64,000 bases of DNA from Hansfordia pulvinata. Taxonomy: Eukaryota; Ascomycota; Sordariomycetes; Xylariales. How positions within the stretch are numbered: position 1 is the first letter of the stretch; each line of letters begins with the position of its first letter. This document shows, in pieces, positions 26,097 through 37,501 of the stretch. Under the pieces are notes generated by a model. It was not told the DNA's origin. It searched no databases and saw only the letters and a program-made list of their open reading frames with translations. The DNA lies in assembly GCA_006538405.1 (NCBI GenBank), contig BJKQ01000008.1:1798001-1862000 (forward strand). The letters run 5' to 3'. The position numbers and the translations under genes were made by a program.

Positions 26097-27638
26097 ATGT
26101 CTGCCGTCGATGGCGGGGCGCCTCAGCAGACGAGAACCCTCGCCAAATCCAGCGTCCACGGCCTCCGCTCTCGCAACGCGCCTGCATCGCCTGTGCCCCC
26201 GAGCCTGCATTCCGTCAAGTCCGTTGACGCCGTCCCCGTCATTGGATCTTTCCCCTACGGCTCTCTCCGAATCCACGACCCCAAGCAAGATGACGGCGTA
26301 GCCGTGCCCATCACGCCCGCAGACATGGCCCTCGAGCCCTCCACACCCCCCGTGCCTGGTCATGGCGATGTCGTCCTCCTCGACGACCTTCCCCCCAATT
26401 TCACTATAGGCTGCGATGCTATATCCTTCACCGCCGCGAAACCCTTCCTCGGCTTCAAGCATGTCCCTCCCGGTGCCCACCTAGTCTGGGTCTCCTCCAC
26501 AGAAGCCACTTCCTCGCGCAGTGGCTTCTGGCTCTTCGCGGCCCAGAGCGGCCAGGGCGCCTCCAATGCTGCCTCTGGGGACGTGCACGTCATGCAATGG
26601 GACCAATTCAACGAGGTCCTCAGCGCCCCAGCCAGCCTGGCCGAGGAGCGCTTCCAGAAAGAGCGCCTGCACTCCGTCTTCCCCAGCCTTGCTACTTATC
26701 AACATCCGTCGCCTTTGCCTGCTGCCGCGGTGCCTGAATCCTCGGAACAGCCTGCTGGCTCGTTAAGCGCCCAGCCAGACAGCACAACCATCTGGTATCA
26801 ACTGACCTCCGCTATAAGTCCCGGCCTTCTCAAGCGAACTGCTGGCAGCCCCGAAGACCAAGAAAGTTGGCTGGTCACTACATCCGACCAGGTTTCGGGC
26901 GAGAGCCGCATCCCCGAGGAGACCCGAATTTACGGCGGCGGCGGCTCCCAGCTGCACTTCACGTTCCCTATGAATGGCCAGCTTTTCGATCCCGACGCCA
27001 CGGGCGCCGAGCGCACCCGTCAGGCCATGGACCCCTCGGGCTGGGTCTTGAGCAGCCTCGAGGGCTCTGCTTCGCGCGGCGATGTAGACGATCTCGTAGG
27101 GGAAATGCAGTTTGCTTTCCTCACAGGCATGCATCTGGGCAACTACTCGTGCCTGGAGCAGTGGTGGTTCATCGTCAACATGATCGTCTTCCGGTCACAC
27201 GAGTTGGCCACGGAGCGGCCGACGCTGGCGCGCGACTTGATTCAGACGTTCCACGCGCAGCTCGTCTATAACGACGGGTATCTTGAGGGAGATGTGATGG
27301 AGATGATACCGCAGAGCGCCAAGAAGCTCAACAAGACGCTTATCACGTACAAGCGGCGACTGGACGAGCGACTGCTGGCCCTGGGCCCGCGGTGCACGCC
27401 CGAGCAGAACGCCGTCGGCATGGCCCTGTCGTCCCTCGAGTCATGGCTGTGGCGCCTCGGCTGGGACCTGCGCGGGGACTTTGTGCGATCGGGGAACGTC
27501 ATGCTCGAGGACGGCGAGGTTGTCGAGGCCGAGGTTTCGGACTTTGAGGACGAGGACGAGAGGGGCGACTTTGCCGCCACCGTCGTCGAGCTCGACGACC
27601 AGGGGCGTCCGTCCGACTTGGTCTCGTGGGATCGGTGA
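26097..27638 (+). CDS. AAR2: A1-cistron splicing factor AAR2
   Basis: Aar2 family, 513 residues in one exon with no lesion. Aar2 binds Prp8 in the cytoplasm, keeps premature U5 snRNP from Brr2, and is released during U5 maturation, so it is a splicing assembly chaperone. Residues 1-90 are a Ser/Pro-rich extension. The N-terminal AAR2 beta domain follows (DVVLLDDLPPNFTIGCD from residue 91, then FLGFKHVPPGAHLVWVSS). The helical C-terminal domain contains FLTGMHLGNYSCLEQWWF and a segment ending ITYKRRLDERLLALG. The tail is acidic. The first ATG after the TATA-linked T/C-rich region was chosen (CCGCCATGTC). It is convergent with the patatin-like gene. Codon use is strongly C/G-ending, unlike the damaged genes at 41-50 kb. 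Confidence 0.9.
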   Translation: MSAVDGGAPQQTRTLAKSSVHGLRSRNAPASPVPPSLHSVKSVDAVPVIGSFPYGSLRIHDPKQDDGVAVPITPADMALEPSTPPVPGHGDVVLLDDLPPNFTIGCDAISFTAAKPFLGFKHVPPGAHLVWVSSTEATSSRSGFWLFAAQSGQGASNAASGDVHVMQWDQFNEVLSAPASLAEERFQKERLHSVFPSLATYQHPSPLPAAAVPESSEQPAGSLSAQPDSTTIWYQLTSAISPGLLKRTAGSPEDQESWLVTTSDQVSGESRIPEETRIYGGGGSQLHFTFPMNGQLFDPDATGAERTRQAMDPSGWVLSSLEGSASRGDVDDLVGEMQFAFLTGMHLGNYSCLEQWWFIVNMIVFRSHELATERPTLARDLIQTFHAQLVYNDGYLEGDVMEMIPQSAKKLNKTLITYKRRLDERLLALGPRCTPEQNAVGMALSSLESWLWRLGWDLRGDFVRSGNVMLEDGEVVEAEVSDFEDEDERGDFAATVVELDDQGRPSDLVSWDR

Positions 27639-28380
27639 GCTGCGGATCTCCCGTCTGCTGCGGACAGGTCATTGGAATCGATCTACAGACCCAGAGCTCG
27701 TGTCTTCGACATATTCGGGCACTTCACGTTGCAGCTTGATCGTCCATCGACCTGGCACGACGACGCGCGACACTAGACTGGCGTGCGAAAGCCACATGCG
27801 CAATGAAATTCGGACATACACGCGCCTCTAATGACCTGAAATGATACCCAAAAGATGCCCGTACGCATGAGTCACTTGTCCTGTTCGAACTTCGCTGTGC
27901 CCGCATGATCTCTGAAGAGAAGCTCTATCTTTTGGTAAGAATTGTTTGAGTGATGTTGGAAGGAGGGGCAATTCGCGGGGATCGTTGATCAATAGTAATG
28001 TTACTAAGAAGCTCTGTGTACGAAGGTTTTAGGTATCATTTGTGAATCGCATCTGGGCCTAATGTTCCTGAATATGCATCAAGCTCCGCTGGGGCCTCGG
28101 GGGTGTCGACTCCGCCTCGACACGGCTGCCAGGAGGGCTCCTCTTCTGCAGGGCCGTGTTGGCAAGTTGCTGATCGGCCTCCCGCAACTAGAGGCGTCGA
28201 ATGCCTGCGCCACGACGCCGCCAGCAGCCCCCCCGGCTCGGCATCTCGGAAGAGGGGACGGAGCCCACCGGAGCGCACGGCGGCCTCGGGCGAGACGTCG
28301 CCCGGGTTGCCATCCTCCTCCGGGACAGAGGGCAGACGCCACTTGCAATGAACATCCGGCGCAGAGGACAGCCGCCACCT
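27639..28380. other. Convergent 3' intergenic region
   Basis: About 740 bases between the stop codons of AAR2 (+) and the patatin-like gene (-). It should hold both terminators. I see no independent gene or repeat. Confidence 0.6.
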
Positions 28381-30523
28381 CTAGTGGACGGCGAACTCGG
28401 GCGCCTGCCCGGATGTGGGGGGAGATGTGGGCTTCGGGGGCGCCGCGAGCCCGGCTGCGGCGGCGGTGCTGGCTCTGCGGCGCAACCCCCCGGCTTTGAG
28501 GCTGCGGGCGCGCTGGTAGGCGCCCTCAATGTCGTACTCCACGGCGCAACGGATCTTGAGCGCGCAGACGGCGGGCCAAACACTGCGCTCGCCGCGGAGG
28601 ATCCAGTGGTCGAGCGTCTCGCGGGTCGGCGTCTCGAGCAGCCGCGCAAAGTCGCGCAGTGCCACCTGCGGCACCAGGGTTACGCTGGCCGCGGGCACCT
28701 CCTCGTCGACGAGGAAGCGCCGGATGCCCGCCGGCAGCAGGCCGAGTATGTCGAGCTGGCGCAAGCGGTGCCGAAGCTCAAGGCCCACGATGCGGAAAAG
28801 GTGGCCGGTCAGCTGCGCCCGGCGGTGATGGGCCGTCTGCATCAACGAGGGACCGTGCATATCCGACTCGAGAAAGGGGATCAGGTATGGTCTCGCCTGG
28901 CTGACGATGAAGTGGTTGACGTTGAACAGCTGCGCGGTTCGCGCGAGAGGCGACTTGCGGTCTTTCTCGCCGGCGTGCGTGGACCGGAAGGCGTTGGGAG
29001 GCTCCCACGGGACTATGCTGCCGTTGACATCTTTGCAAAGGACAGTGGTCGACTTGCTCGCGTAGAGTGCAGGGGTCGAGGCATTGGAGGCCACGGCGGC
29101 AGTCCACACCAGCTAGTTAGAGGCTCGGTCAGCTCGGGTTGCAAGATGGGATGGGCGAGCTGCTGGAAGAAGCCACTTCGACTTACCACGTTGGGTGCAG
29201 TGATGTAGTTGAGCAGCGTCGGGACGCCGCCAAGTCCCTGGGTTGCAACGGTGATGTTGAGTACGCGCTTGCTCCTGTTGTAGGCATCCTCGAACGTGAG
29301 GTCGCCCACGTTGTCTTTGACGCACTGCTCCAGCACAGTCACGTCGAGGAAGTAACCCTCACGGTAGAAGCGCATGAGGCGCCGCGCCAGCGTCTCCCAG
29401 CCTCTTGTGAAGGACGGATATGTCTTCTGTACCGCGTGAATCTCCTTCTCGTGAGCCTCAAATGCAGACAGGTTGATGCCATCGCCGCTGAGGACGCCAG
29501 GCAGTTCATCCTCGGTATGTATCGCAACCAGGCTCGCGATCAGGGCGCCCGTGGCAGTACCGGTGATGATGCGCGGGAGCAGGCCCCGTAGGAACAAGGC
29601 CTTGACCACGCCCAGGTGGCAAAGGCCGAAAATGGCGCCTCCCTGCAGCACCAAGGTGCTTCTGCCAAAGGCCTGCCTGGAATCATGCAGAAAGTCGAGC
29701 TTCCGTTGTGTGGTGAGCGCGTAGAGATTCCCACGCTTTTCGGCGGAGGAGCTGGCGGCGCGGGCGTTGATGTCCCCGATGGCGCCGGCGACCTGGGCGA
29801 TATACTCCTCGATCAAGTACTTTGTCCCGGCAAACGACCTGTTGTAGAGCGTGGGCGCCGTGATGTTCCCCAGGTTGCGGACAAGGCCGAGGCGGATGAT
29901 GTCCAGCAGGGGCTGTAGGTCGTCGCCGTCACGGGCGGCGATGATGGCCGTGAGGCGGTCATTGATCAAGGACCAATCGTACGACTCGGAATAGGGATCG
30001 TTGCGCCTGTCACAGAATCAGAGGCCGTGGCCGACAGGGAATGCCGGGGAAACTCACCACAGGTTAAGCTCCTTGATGTTGTCCAGCTGCAGGGCAGAGT
30101 GTTCCCAGTCCTCGAATACGACGGCATTGAGCAAGGCATCGAGCCACTCGTCAGCAGGGCTCTTGAGTCGCCAGCGCCCGACCAGTTTCTGCAGCGGCAG
30201 CAGGTCAGTCGTTCGAAGTTCAGAGGCGAGCGGCAGCAAGCGCGCCCGTGGAAGAAAGAGAGAGAGAGAGAGAGACGGTTGGACGGGTGCCCAGACAGAA
30301 AGGGGAAGGGGACTCCTTACCCGGTACCAGAAGCGTAGGACCTCGAGGAGCATGGAGACGATGGCGGCGAGGGCCCTCAGCATCCACGGGAGCCTCGGCA
30401 TCTCCGCCGGGGCGGGCCGGACGAGGCCTCGGACACGAAACGCGGCGGACTTGCGACAGGGACGCGCGAGGCGGGCTCGTGGTCAGATGAAGAGGTGCTC
30501 TCGTCGGTTGGCAGTCGAGGCAT
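28381..30523 (-). CDS. Patatin-like (Tgl3/4/5-type) protein lacking the catalytic Ser-Asp dyad
   Basis: Fungal patatin-like phospholipase-domain protein related to triacylglycerol lipases Tgl3/4/5. Exons on the minus strand: 30523-30321, 30188-30058, 30006-29187 and 29112-28381; introns are GT-AG and phases agree. Counting one base missing in the G4 run at 30409-30412 (plus strand), the start at 30523 gives 628 residues; otherwise the frame opens at ATG 30401. An N-terminal hydrophobic segment (MLRALAAIVSMLLEVL) precedes the patatin domain. The oxyanion loop GGAIFGLCHLG is intact (about residues 234-244). The nucleophile motif reads GTATG (about 261-265) instead of GxSxG, and no DGG/DGS aspartate motif precedes FNVNHFIVSQARPYL. 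It may therefore be a lipid-droplet or membrane lipid-binding pseudoenzyme rather than a lipase. Confidence 0.85.
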
Positions 30524-31463
30524 CACCCGCCATCTTGCACCGAAGGAGAGACGGCAGCCGGGCACGTGTGCGTGTGGTGACGATGGAGGCCGTTAAGAGC
30601 TGGGGCCCGGAACCAGTCGACGGGCAGACGTCGGTCGAGCGCGGGTGTGAGTGGATGGATGGAAGGATGGACGGACGGAAGCTGCTGCTGCTGCGACGTG
30701 CGCAGGTGTCCGGACGTGGAGGTTGACGTTGGTCAGCCCGGCATGTGAAAGCCTGAGGCCGTCACGTCACTCCTGTGGTGGAAGGGGTACATGTGTGGAT
30801 GAGCTGCGTGAATCCATCCATGGAACTCGGTACCGCCCGTTAGACGCTGGCGTCACCACGCGCGGCGCGGTCTCGGCGGCTGCTCGGGGCGCGGTTGCAG
30901 CGCGTGACTCCCTGACAGGTTAAGTTGGGCACGGTAGGTAGGTACATGTACCCGGACCTACCGGGTAATGTATTCGCTTACATGTACTCACACTTAATAC
31001 TTGTCACTTTCGTTCGAATGGACGATTCCATACCTCTTATAATGGATGTACATCGAGACGCCACTGTCGGGTACTGAGGTCTTTCAGGTTCCTCACAGTT
31101 GGAGCGCTTGCGTATTGATAGATCCGTCCATTGCACCGTGACGATGCTCCAACGACCTTTGATGTACGGATGAATAGGTACTCATTACCTTATTACTTGC
31201 ACCACCAGGCCCGAGTTCGGTATCACCCATCCATGCCCCGTTCCGTCCCGGTCTCTTTCCCGGCCTCGCTGCCGCTGCTCACCGGCTATATAATGTAGGG
31301 CAGCCGCCTCAATGCTACCCTGGTTTGCGTGAAATCAATCCATTATCTTCTCTAAAGTCGCTGAGGAAACTTGATAAAATTACACAAAGACTCTTGCTCT
31401 GACCTACGAGCCCGAGTGGCGTCATCTGGGGCAGCAGCATCTGGCTAGCCCTCAGACAACACG
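30524..31463. other. Intergenic region upstream of the patatin-like gene
   Basis: About 940 bases between the patatin-like start and the LEO1 stop. It contains TAGGTA/ACATGTACC palindromic elements at 30934-30968 and a TATATAAT at 31285-31292, which could serve the minus-strand patatin gene at a long distance. No gene seen. Confidence 0.5.
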
Positions 31464-32847
31464 CTACTCGTCGTCGTCGTCATCGTCGTCCACAATGTGC
31501 CGCCTCCGTGACCGCGCCGGCTCGGCAGCCGTGTCCATCTCGTCCGCGTCCCCGTCCGCGTCGTCGTCCTCCTCCGGCTCCACCGTCTTTTGCCGCTTCT
31601 TACGCGGCCGCTCTTCCTCCTCCTCGTCATCCAGGAGGTCGTCGTCGTCGTCCTCCACCAGCTCGCCATCGTCGTCGCTGGCAGCGATGAAATCGTCCTC
31701 CTCGTCATAGTCGTCCTCGCGGTACCGAGTGCCCGCCGGCAGGTCGTCGTCCGAGTCGTACTCGGGACGACGCTTCTTGGGCCGAGACGCTCCAGGAGCT
31801 CCGCGCTTGCGGCCTTTCCTACCGCCCTCGAGATCGCCAATCGACAAGCCGCCGCCATTGCTCTTGTACCCACTGGCACGCCCCTCGAGCTTGGCCGCCG
31901 CCGTGTCCCGACGTCTCTGGGCCTTCATACGCTCCTTCTCCGCCAGCTCGGCCTCCTTCTTCTGCAGTTCGGGATCCTTGGTGGTCGTGATGATGACGTC
32001 CTCCTCAAAGTTCCTCTTGCCCCGGGCCGCCGCTGCCATGGCGCTGGCAAAGTTGGCCAGCGCCTCGTCCTGCATGTTCTTGCTGGCATTGACGGTGAAC
32101 TGCTCCGAAATGTGACCAACCGTCATGAGCAGGTTGCTGGTCAAGTGGGCGGCCGCGGCGTAGTAGTGCGAGTCGAGGCGCTCCTCGTACGGCTGCCCAG
32201 GGTTGGGGATCATGTGCTTTCTCTGGACCTCGTAGTGCTCGTTGCCTACAGCCATGGTGATTGAGCCATCACTCCATCTATGGATGTTGGTGTTGCTCTT
32301 CAGGACGCCGTGCTCGTCGCGTTTGTATCGGATGACCGCCTTGGGGTTGTCGGACGCGGCATTCTCCATGTCCCACCGCGAAGGCTCGAAAGTGGCGGGC
32401 TTATACTCGTCAGCTTGCCACTTGAGGAACTTGGGGACCTTCATGCTGGATAGCTGCATGTCAGGAAAAAAAGGGGGGCAGAGTTAGCAAAGGAGCGTAA
32501 AAGATGTGAAGTGGCTGTGAGTACCAGTGCCAGACAGGTCAGGCGACAGGCAGAATTGGACATACATTGCCATTTTTGGTTTTAGGGACGCGGTGACGGA
32601 AGAGATCCACGTTCATGATGGTGCGCTCCTTAACAACCTGATCGGCTGACGGGCGGCCCTCGTCGTCATCGTCGTCATCACCGATGCGCGCATCGTCGTC
32701 GGCCGCGTCATTGTCGGAGGCCAGCTCCTTGTCGCTCTGCGCGCGTTCATTGTCGGACTGGGGCAGCTCGATATCGCCATCGTCATCGCCGAACAGGTCG
32801 TCGCCGCCTTCGTCAGGGAGGTCAATAGGATCCTCAGAGTCGGACAT
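31464..32847 (-). CDS. LEO1: Leo1-like subunit of the Paf1 transcription elongation complex
   Basis: Leo1 is a nuclear Paf1C subunit that binds RNA polymerase II and histone H3 and supports H2B ubiquitylation and H3K4/K36 methylation. Two exons, 32847-32566 and 32453-31464, with a 112-base intron (GTATGT...ATGCAG, phase 0), encode 423 residues. The N-terminus is an Asp/Glu-rich tail (MSDSEDPIDLPDEGGDDLFG). The Leo1 core runs from about residue 78 to 240: MNVDLFRHRVPK, then KVPKFLKW, SNTNIHRWSDGSITMAVG and NLLMTVGHISEQF. The C-terminus alternates basic and very acidic stretches and ends in Asp/Glu repeats coded by GAC/GAT runs. It is divergent from the MOB2-like gene across about 1.7 kb. Confidence 0.92.
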
Positions 32848-34547
32848 GGCGCAAAGCTCAAACGCGCGGGCGGGCAGTGGTTGGGTTGATGCTGCAGGTG
32901 GCGACGCGCCAACGGGGATGTTGGGAAGCAGAAGGCCACAAGAGATTGGCGAATGGGCGCGCCAATGGTGGCGCCGGTGGGATGAGGAGAGGGTTGGCTG
33001 GTTGGCCGACGGGCGTCGTGATTGGGACGGATGATGGCGAGGCCGTGGCGAGATGGCAAGTAGGCGGGCTGGACTCGTGCGTGGTGGACAGAGGTCGCGT
33101 TCACTGGCTTTCTCTCTCACAGCTGTCCGCAAACGCGCATTGGCGGACGGAAGAAAGACGACAGGGTGCAGATGGGCTCAACTGGGGCGCTCTGGGCGAA
33201 GTAGCCAGTACCCATCGTCAGCTGAGATGCGCGGGAAGAAGATCTCATAGTACTCGTGCGTTGAGTGGAGTAGCATGTACCCATACCTACCTACCTACGC
33301 AGCTACCTACTCGTACGTGGTCTATCGATAAGACCTCAAGCTCCAGGCCGTAAAGAAGCAAAACCGTTGTTGAGCTGGGAAGTGTCCGTATTGTGGGTTG
33401 CCAATGAAAGAAAGGGCCCTGTTCCCGTGAAGGTACCCGTCGCCCGCGCAACACGGCGACGATACAATGACCGCACGGGCTGTAATCACCTTTGCAGTGT
33501 GCCTGGGCAGTTGATCTTCAGAGCCGTGTCAGGCTGTTACGGTACCTAAGATATCACGGCGTTCTCTCCAGCTTGTACCTTACATGTAGGTAAGGTACCT
33601 ACGAGAGTGGGGTGAGGCCGTTCTGTACGACGGCGCCGTGTCGAGAACGGCAGCCCCTTTTGGAGCTTCCACGGTTCGACTCGCCTCCTGAAAGGCGTCT
33701 GCGAGTGTCCCGCCTGAATCCCCCGCACCAGCTTCCAGTCTGCCTCTTCCTGCTCTGCCCGCTCATCCCGTACCATCGCCAGAGCCCTGACCTCTGCACC
33801 TCCGACCGCCTCTATATACCCGACTTGGCTTTGACAGCCGTGCAGCCTGCGTCCGTGTCTGGCCTCGTTGCCTACCTATCTTTGCATCTTGTGCCTCTCG
33901 TTCCCCGCCCCTTGCAGCGTCGCAGCAGCAGCAGCTCGAGCCCCGAGCCCGACCTTGCCCAGGACGCCACGCTCAAGTCCCCAGGTACGCTTCATGCCCG
34001 CACCCACCGCGCCCTTCGCTCAGGTACCCGTTACCCCCCGCCTCCTGAGCTGAGCCAGCACACCTCCCGCCCCCGCCATTGGGTCATCCGTGGATATTGG
34101 ATGGATATCCATCCCCCATCCCGGCCCGCGTTACCACGTCGAAGCTGCCGTTAGCCCACTGCCGCTTCACCGCACGGCGCCGGCCTCGCACGCATGCAGG
34201 GCTGCCAGCTTCCACCGACCTACCTATCTGCCTACCTGCCTACCTACCTACCTACTTACCTACTTACCTCCTGTGCCTACACGCATCCCGGATGTACATG
34301 TTGGGCCTGATGTATCAGCCGGGCTGTCCTTGATGAATATTCCTGCCTCTAAACCACCACTCCTGCCCATCACCATCACGCCATCACCTCGACTTGCCTG
34401 CCTCTCTAAATCCCCACTGCCCTCACTTTCCCTCACTGTGCCTTGGTCCCTCCCCCCTCCCCACCCCCCTCGTCCTGCTCACTTCATTCCTCCCCCCCTA
34501 TCTCCAGTTTTGGCCTAACCAACAGCACCTCTGCAGCCTACGCCACC
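32848..34547. other. Divergent promoter region between LEO1 and the MOB2-like gene
   Basis: About 1.7 kb. It contains TACCTA/TAGGTA palindromes at 33283-33316 and 33582-33602, one TACTCGTA at 33309, and a C/T-rich run with (CCTA)/(CTGC) repeats up to 34547 that probably is the MOB2 leader. A 180-codon open frame at 33612-34154 is Ser/Pro/Arg-rich without recognisable features, and I do not call it. Confidence 0.5.
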
Positions 34548-36397
34548 ATGTCCAACCTCTTCTCTGGCATGTGAGTTGCATCTCTCTTTTTGTCTACTAT
34601 CTTTGCCTTGGTACTGCCTTCTCTGCCTGCCTGCCTGCCTGCCTACCTGCCTGTCCCCCACCATCATGAGACACTTTGTCCCTCCAGCTTGTTCTCCTCC
34701 AGCGCTGTGGCCAGCATGGCCCCAGCACTTCACCGCCACTCCTCCAGCCGCTGCCTACCCAACACATGTATGCTGTCACCAGGTGGGCTGAGCAATGGAC
34801 ATTCTGCATGCATCTTGGATGTCCAGGTCCATTGGCCTTCCCCCAGGCCTGGTCCTGCATGCACACATTCACCACACCTTTCCTGGTTGGATAAGTGGCA
34901 ACCCTAGCACCAGCCCCCAACATGCCACCCACCACACTTAGTCCCTACATGATCCAAGGTCTATCAGCTTAGCTTAACATCCGAGCTATGGAACATGGGA
35001 TTGCCTGATGGCCAAGGGCCTGTGAGTTTTGCATCACATAAGGCAGGCTTTCAGCGAGTCCATGTATGGGCCTCCTATCTTTGTTCCTGCTGAATGCAGC
35101 AAGGCCTCAGCAAACTACATCTGTTGGTGGGCTGATAATGGCTTGCTTTGTCTTGCTGGCTATGCCTCGACCTTTTCTTCGGCTTTCTTGCTAGTTGTGT
35201 AGATGCGCTTCTTTTAACCGAGTTGACCTCGACAACTTGCTGACCACCACCCAGAACTCGCTTCGGAGCCCGGCCAAAGCCTGGCCAGAGCAGGAGCCCC
35301 GTTCAGGGCCAGCCCTCGTCTCCTACCACTGGCACTGCCCCTCAAAACAGCGCCAACCCTCCCCAAGGTGGCCCGCCTTCCTCCAATCTTGCCCCCAAGA
35401 TTCCTCCTCTCCCTAGCTCACCATCCCTAGCTCACAACATCGGTATGGATGAGGCCAACAACGGGGCGGGCGCCAATGGAGATGACCCCTTGAACGCATA
35501 CCACCTGCCTCGGCCTCTGCCGCTATGGCTCAACGCCGCCTACGCCAAGCACATTGTCAAGGGCAACTTCATGACCCTCAGTGCCAGGCCCAAGACGGTC
35601 GAGCAGGCTGAATGGGTGGCACACCAGGGTGAGTGGTCTAGAGCGCGATCGATGGCTCTGGCCTGATACTGACTCCTCCTTCTGCAGTTGTTGAGCACTA
35701 CCGGAACCTGTGGAATTTCGTGCGCGTTGTTCACGAAAAGGAGGAAGACGGCAGCACTATCTGCAATGCCCGGACCTGCCCTCGGATGTCGGCCGGCGCG
35801 TGAGTGTCGATCCTGCCTGTTTCGGCCCTTGGACACTTCAGAACTGACCGATCTAGAAACCACTCTTTTACGTGGCTTAACCAGAAGCTGGAGCCTGTCG
35901 AGCTGCCGGCATACGAATATCTCACGCTTATGCAACGCTGGATTTCTGGCAAGATTGACGACCTGAACATCTTCCCCACCGACTCCAACGCGGTCTCCTT
36001 CTCCCATAACCCCGCCGTGACCGGGGCCTCTTTGTCCCAGCTCAGCAACCCCGGAGAGGACTGGACTGGAAAGAGGAGCGGCTTCCCCGAGAACTTCATC
36101 GAGGTCTGCCAGACCATTTTCCGCCAGATGTTCCGCGTCTATTCCCACCTCTACTGGGCGCATTTCATCGATCCGTTCTACCACCTTAACCTTGAGAAGC
36201 AGCTGAACAGTTGCTTCAGCCACTTTGTTCTGACGGCTTGCGCCCTGGACATGCTGAAGCCTCAGGAGCTGGAACCCATGCAGCCGTTGATCGACCTCTG
36301 GGCAGCTAACGGGACCTTCCCGCCGGGCTCCAAGGCCTACGACTACGCCAACCACCGCGCGGGCGACCAGCTGATGCAGTTAGCCAACGCCGCTTGA
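34548..36397 (+). CDS. mob2: Mob2-like NDR kinase activator
   Basis: Mob1/phocein family, closest to fungal MOB-2, the coactivator of NDR kinases of the COT-1/Cbk1/Orb6 type that control polar growth. Exons 34548-34570, 35255-35628, 35688-35799 and 35857-36397; all GT-AG, phases agree, 349 residues. The 23-base first exon (CGCCACCATGTCC context) encodes MSNLFSGI and joins TRFGARPKPGQSRSP across a 684-base intron. A Pro/Ser-rich linker precedes the Mob domain. The zinc-ligand residues fit: CNARTCPRMSAG supplies two Cys, and HLYWAHF plus the CFSHF region supply His. WLNQKLEPVELPAYEYLTLMQ and the C-terminal LEPMQPLIDLWAANGTFP are typical Mob2-like stretches. The first exon is the least certain part; an alternative start is Met at 35445. 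Confidence 0.87.
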
Positions 36398-37501
36398 ACA
36401 TTCGCGGCGCGGCGGATGGAAGCAAGTAGTCGGTCGGCAGGGTGTCCTGAGGGATACAGGGAGCGCACCCATCGCATGCGCTGGCTAGACTGCTGTGGCG
36501 CACAGGGCAAATGCTCAGACACTCGATGGGCTCCTGCCGCTCTCGCGGCCAAGGTGGCGCAATTACTGGGGCTGCTCGTTCTGATAACCGACCTCCAGGC
36601 ACCACTGTGACCAGGGTCGGAACCGGCAGAGAAGGTTGGGTGTCTGAAGCGACTTCCGAGCAATGCGCCGGAGGTTTCAGATGTGACTGCTACACGATTC
36701 TTGATCCCAGAAGCGAGGTCGCAATGAGATCAAGCCATTGGCCAATGAGAAGACGAAAAGAGGATGAGAGAAAAAAAAAAAAGAGCACGTCGATTTATAT
36801 ACCACTGGCTTTGGATGATGGACAGAGCGGATAGGCAGGATTTAGTCGCCAGACGAGGAGTGCATGTAGCATTGCAGCCAGAAGCGAAGCAGATGATGAA
36901 TGCATTTCACAATGACATGGCTTGCTTCGAGCGCATGCTTCCGAGAGTGAAGCTACCACACACCTTGTCAGACGCGTACGAAGCCTCCTTACGTGTACCT
37001 ATGTAATGTTGGGCAAGTCGGAGTGGGTTGGAGTTGAGCCCAACTCGCGTGTTGTTCGAGACCATACAATGCCCAGCCCGCGAGCTCTCTCTCTCTCTCT
37101 CTCTCTCTCCAAGACACAGGTGCTCCCCAGCACAGCAAGAGAGCCGGCCAACGCCGTCCGAGCCTACCAGAGATTGACGATGACCCAGCCGTCGGGGCGT
37201 GGCAGAACATGCAGCACCCTCCCTGCACGCACCGGGTGGATGAGTGCGCATCTAGAGCGCCGTGGACCGTGCCCAGTTCGCCTGCTTGTCTCGCCAGGAG
37301 CAAGTCATGTATGTGTACGGCGTTACGTGGTGCGGGTCGAGGCCCGCCTGAGTTGTCTACGGACGCGTCGTGTCGTGTCGCCGGGGTGCGCCAAACGGGT
37401 ATTACGGTTGATGACGATTGGGTTTCCTTCGGGGGAAACTCTTCTTCTTATTCGTTTTTTCCTTTTCCTGGCCCGAGACACATACAAAAGAGGGCCTCTT
37501 C
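36398..37501. other. Convergent spacer between MOB2-like gene and cnxG
   Basis: About 1.1 kb with no supportable gene. A (CT)n run lies at 37085-37109 and a short poly-A tract near 36770. It should contain the 3' ends of both flanking genes. Confidence 0.55.
37085..37109. repeat. (CT)n dinucleotide repeat
   Basis: About 12 CT units in the convergent spacer. Confidence 0.8.
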
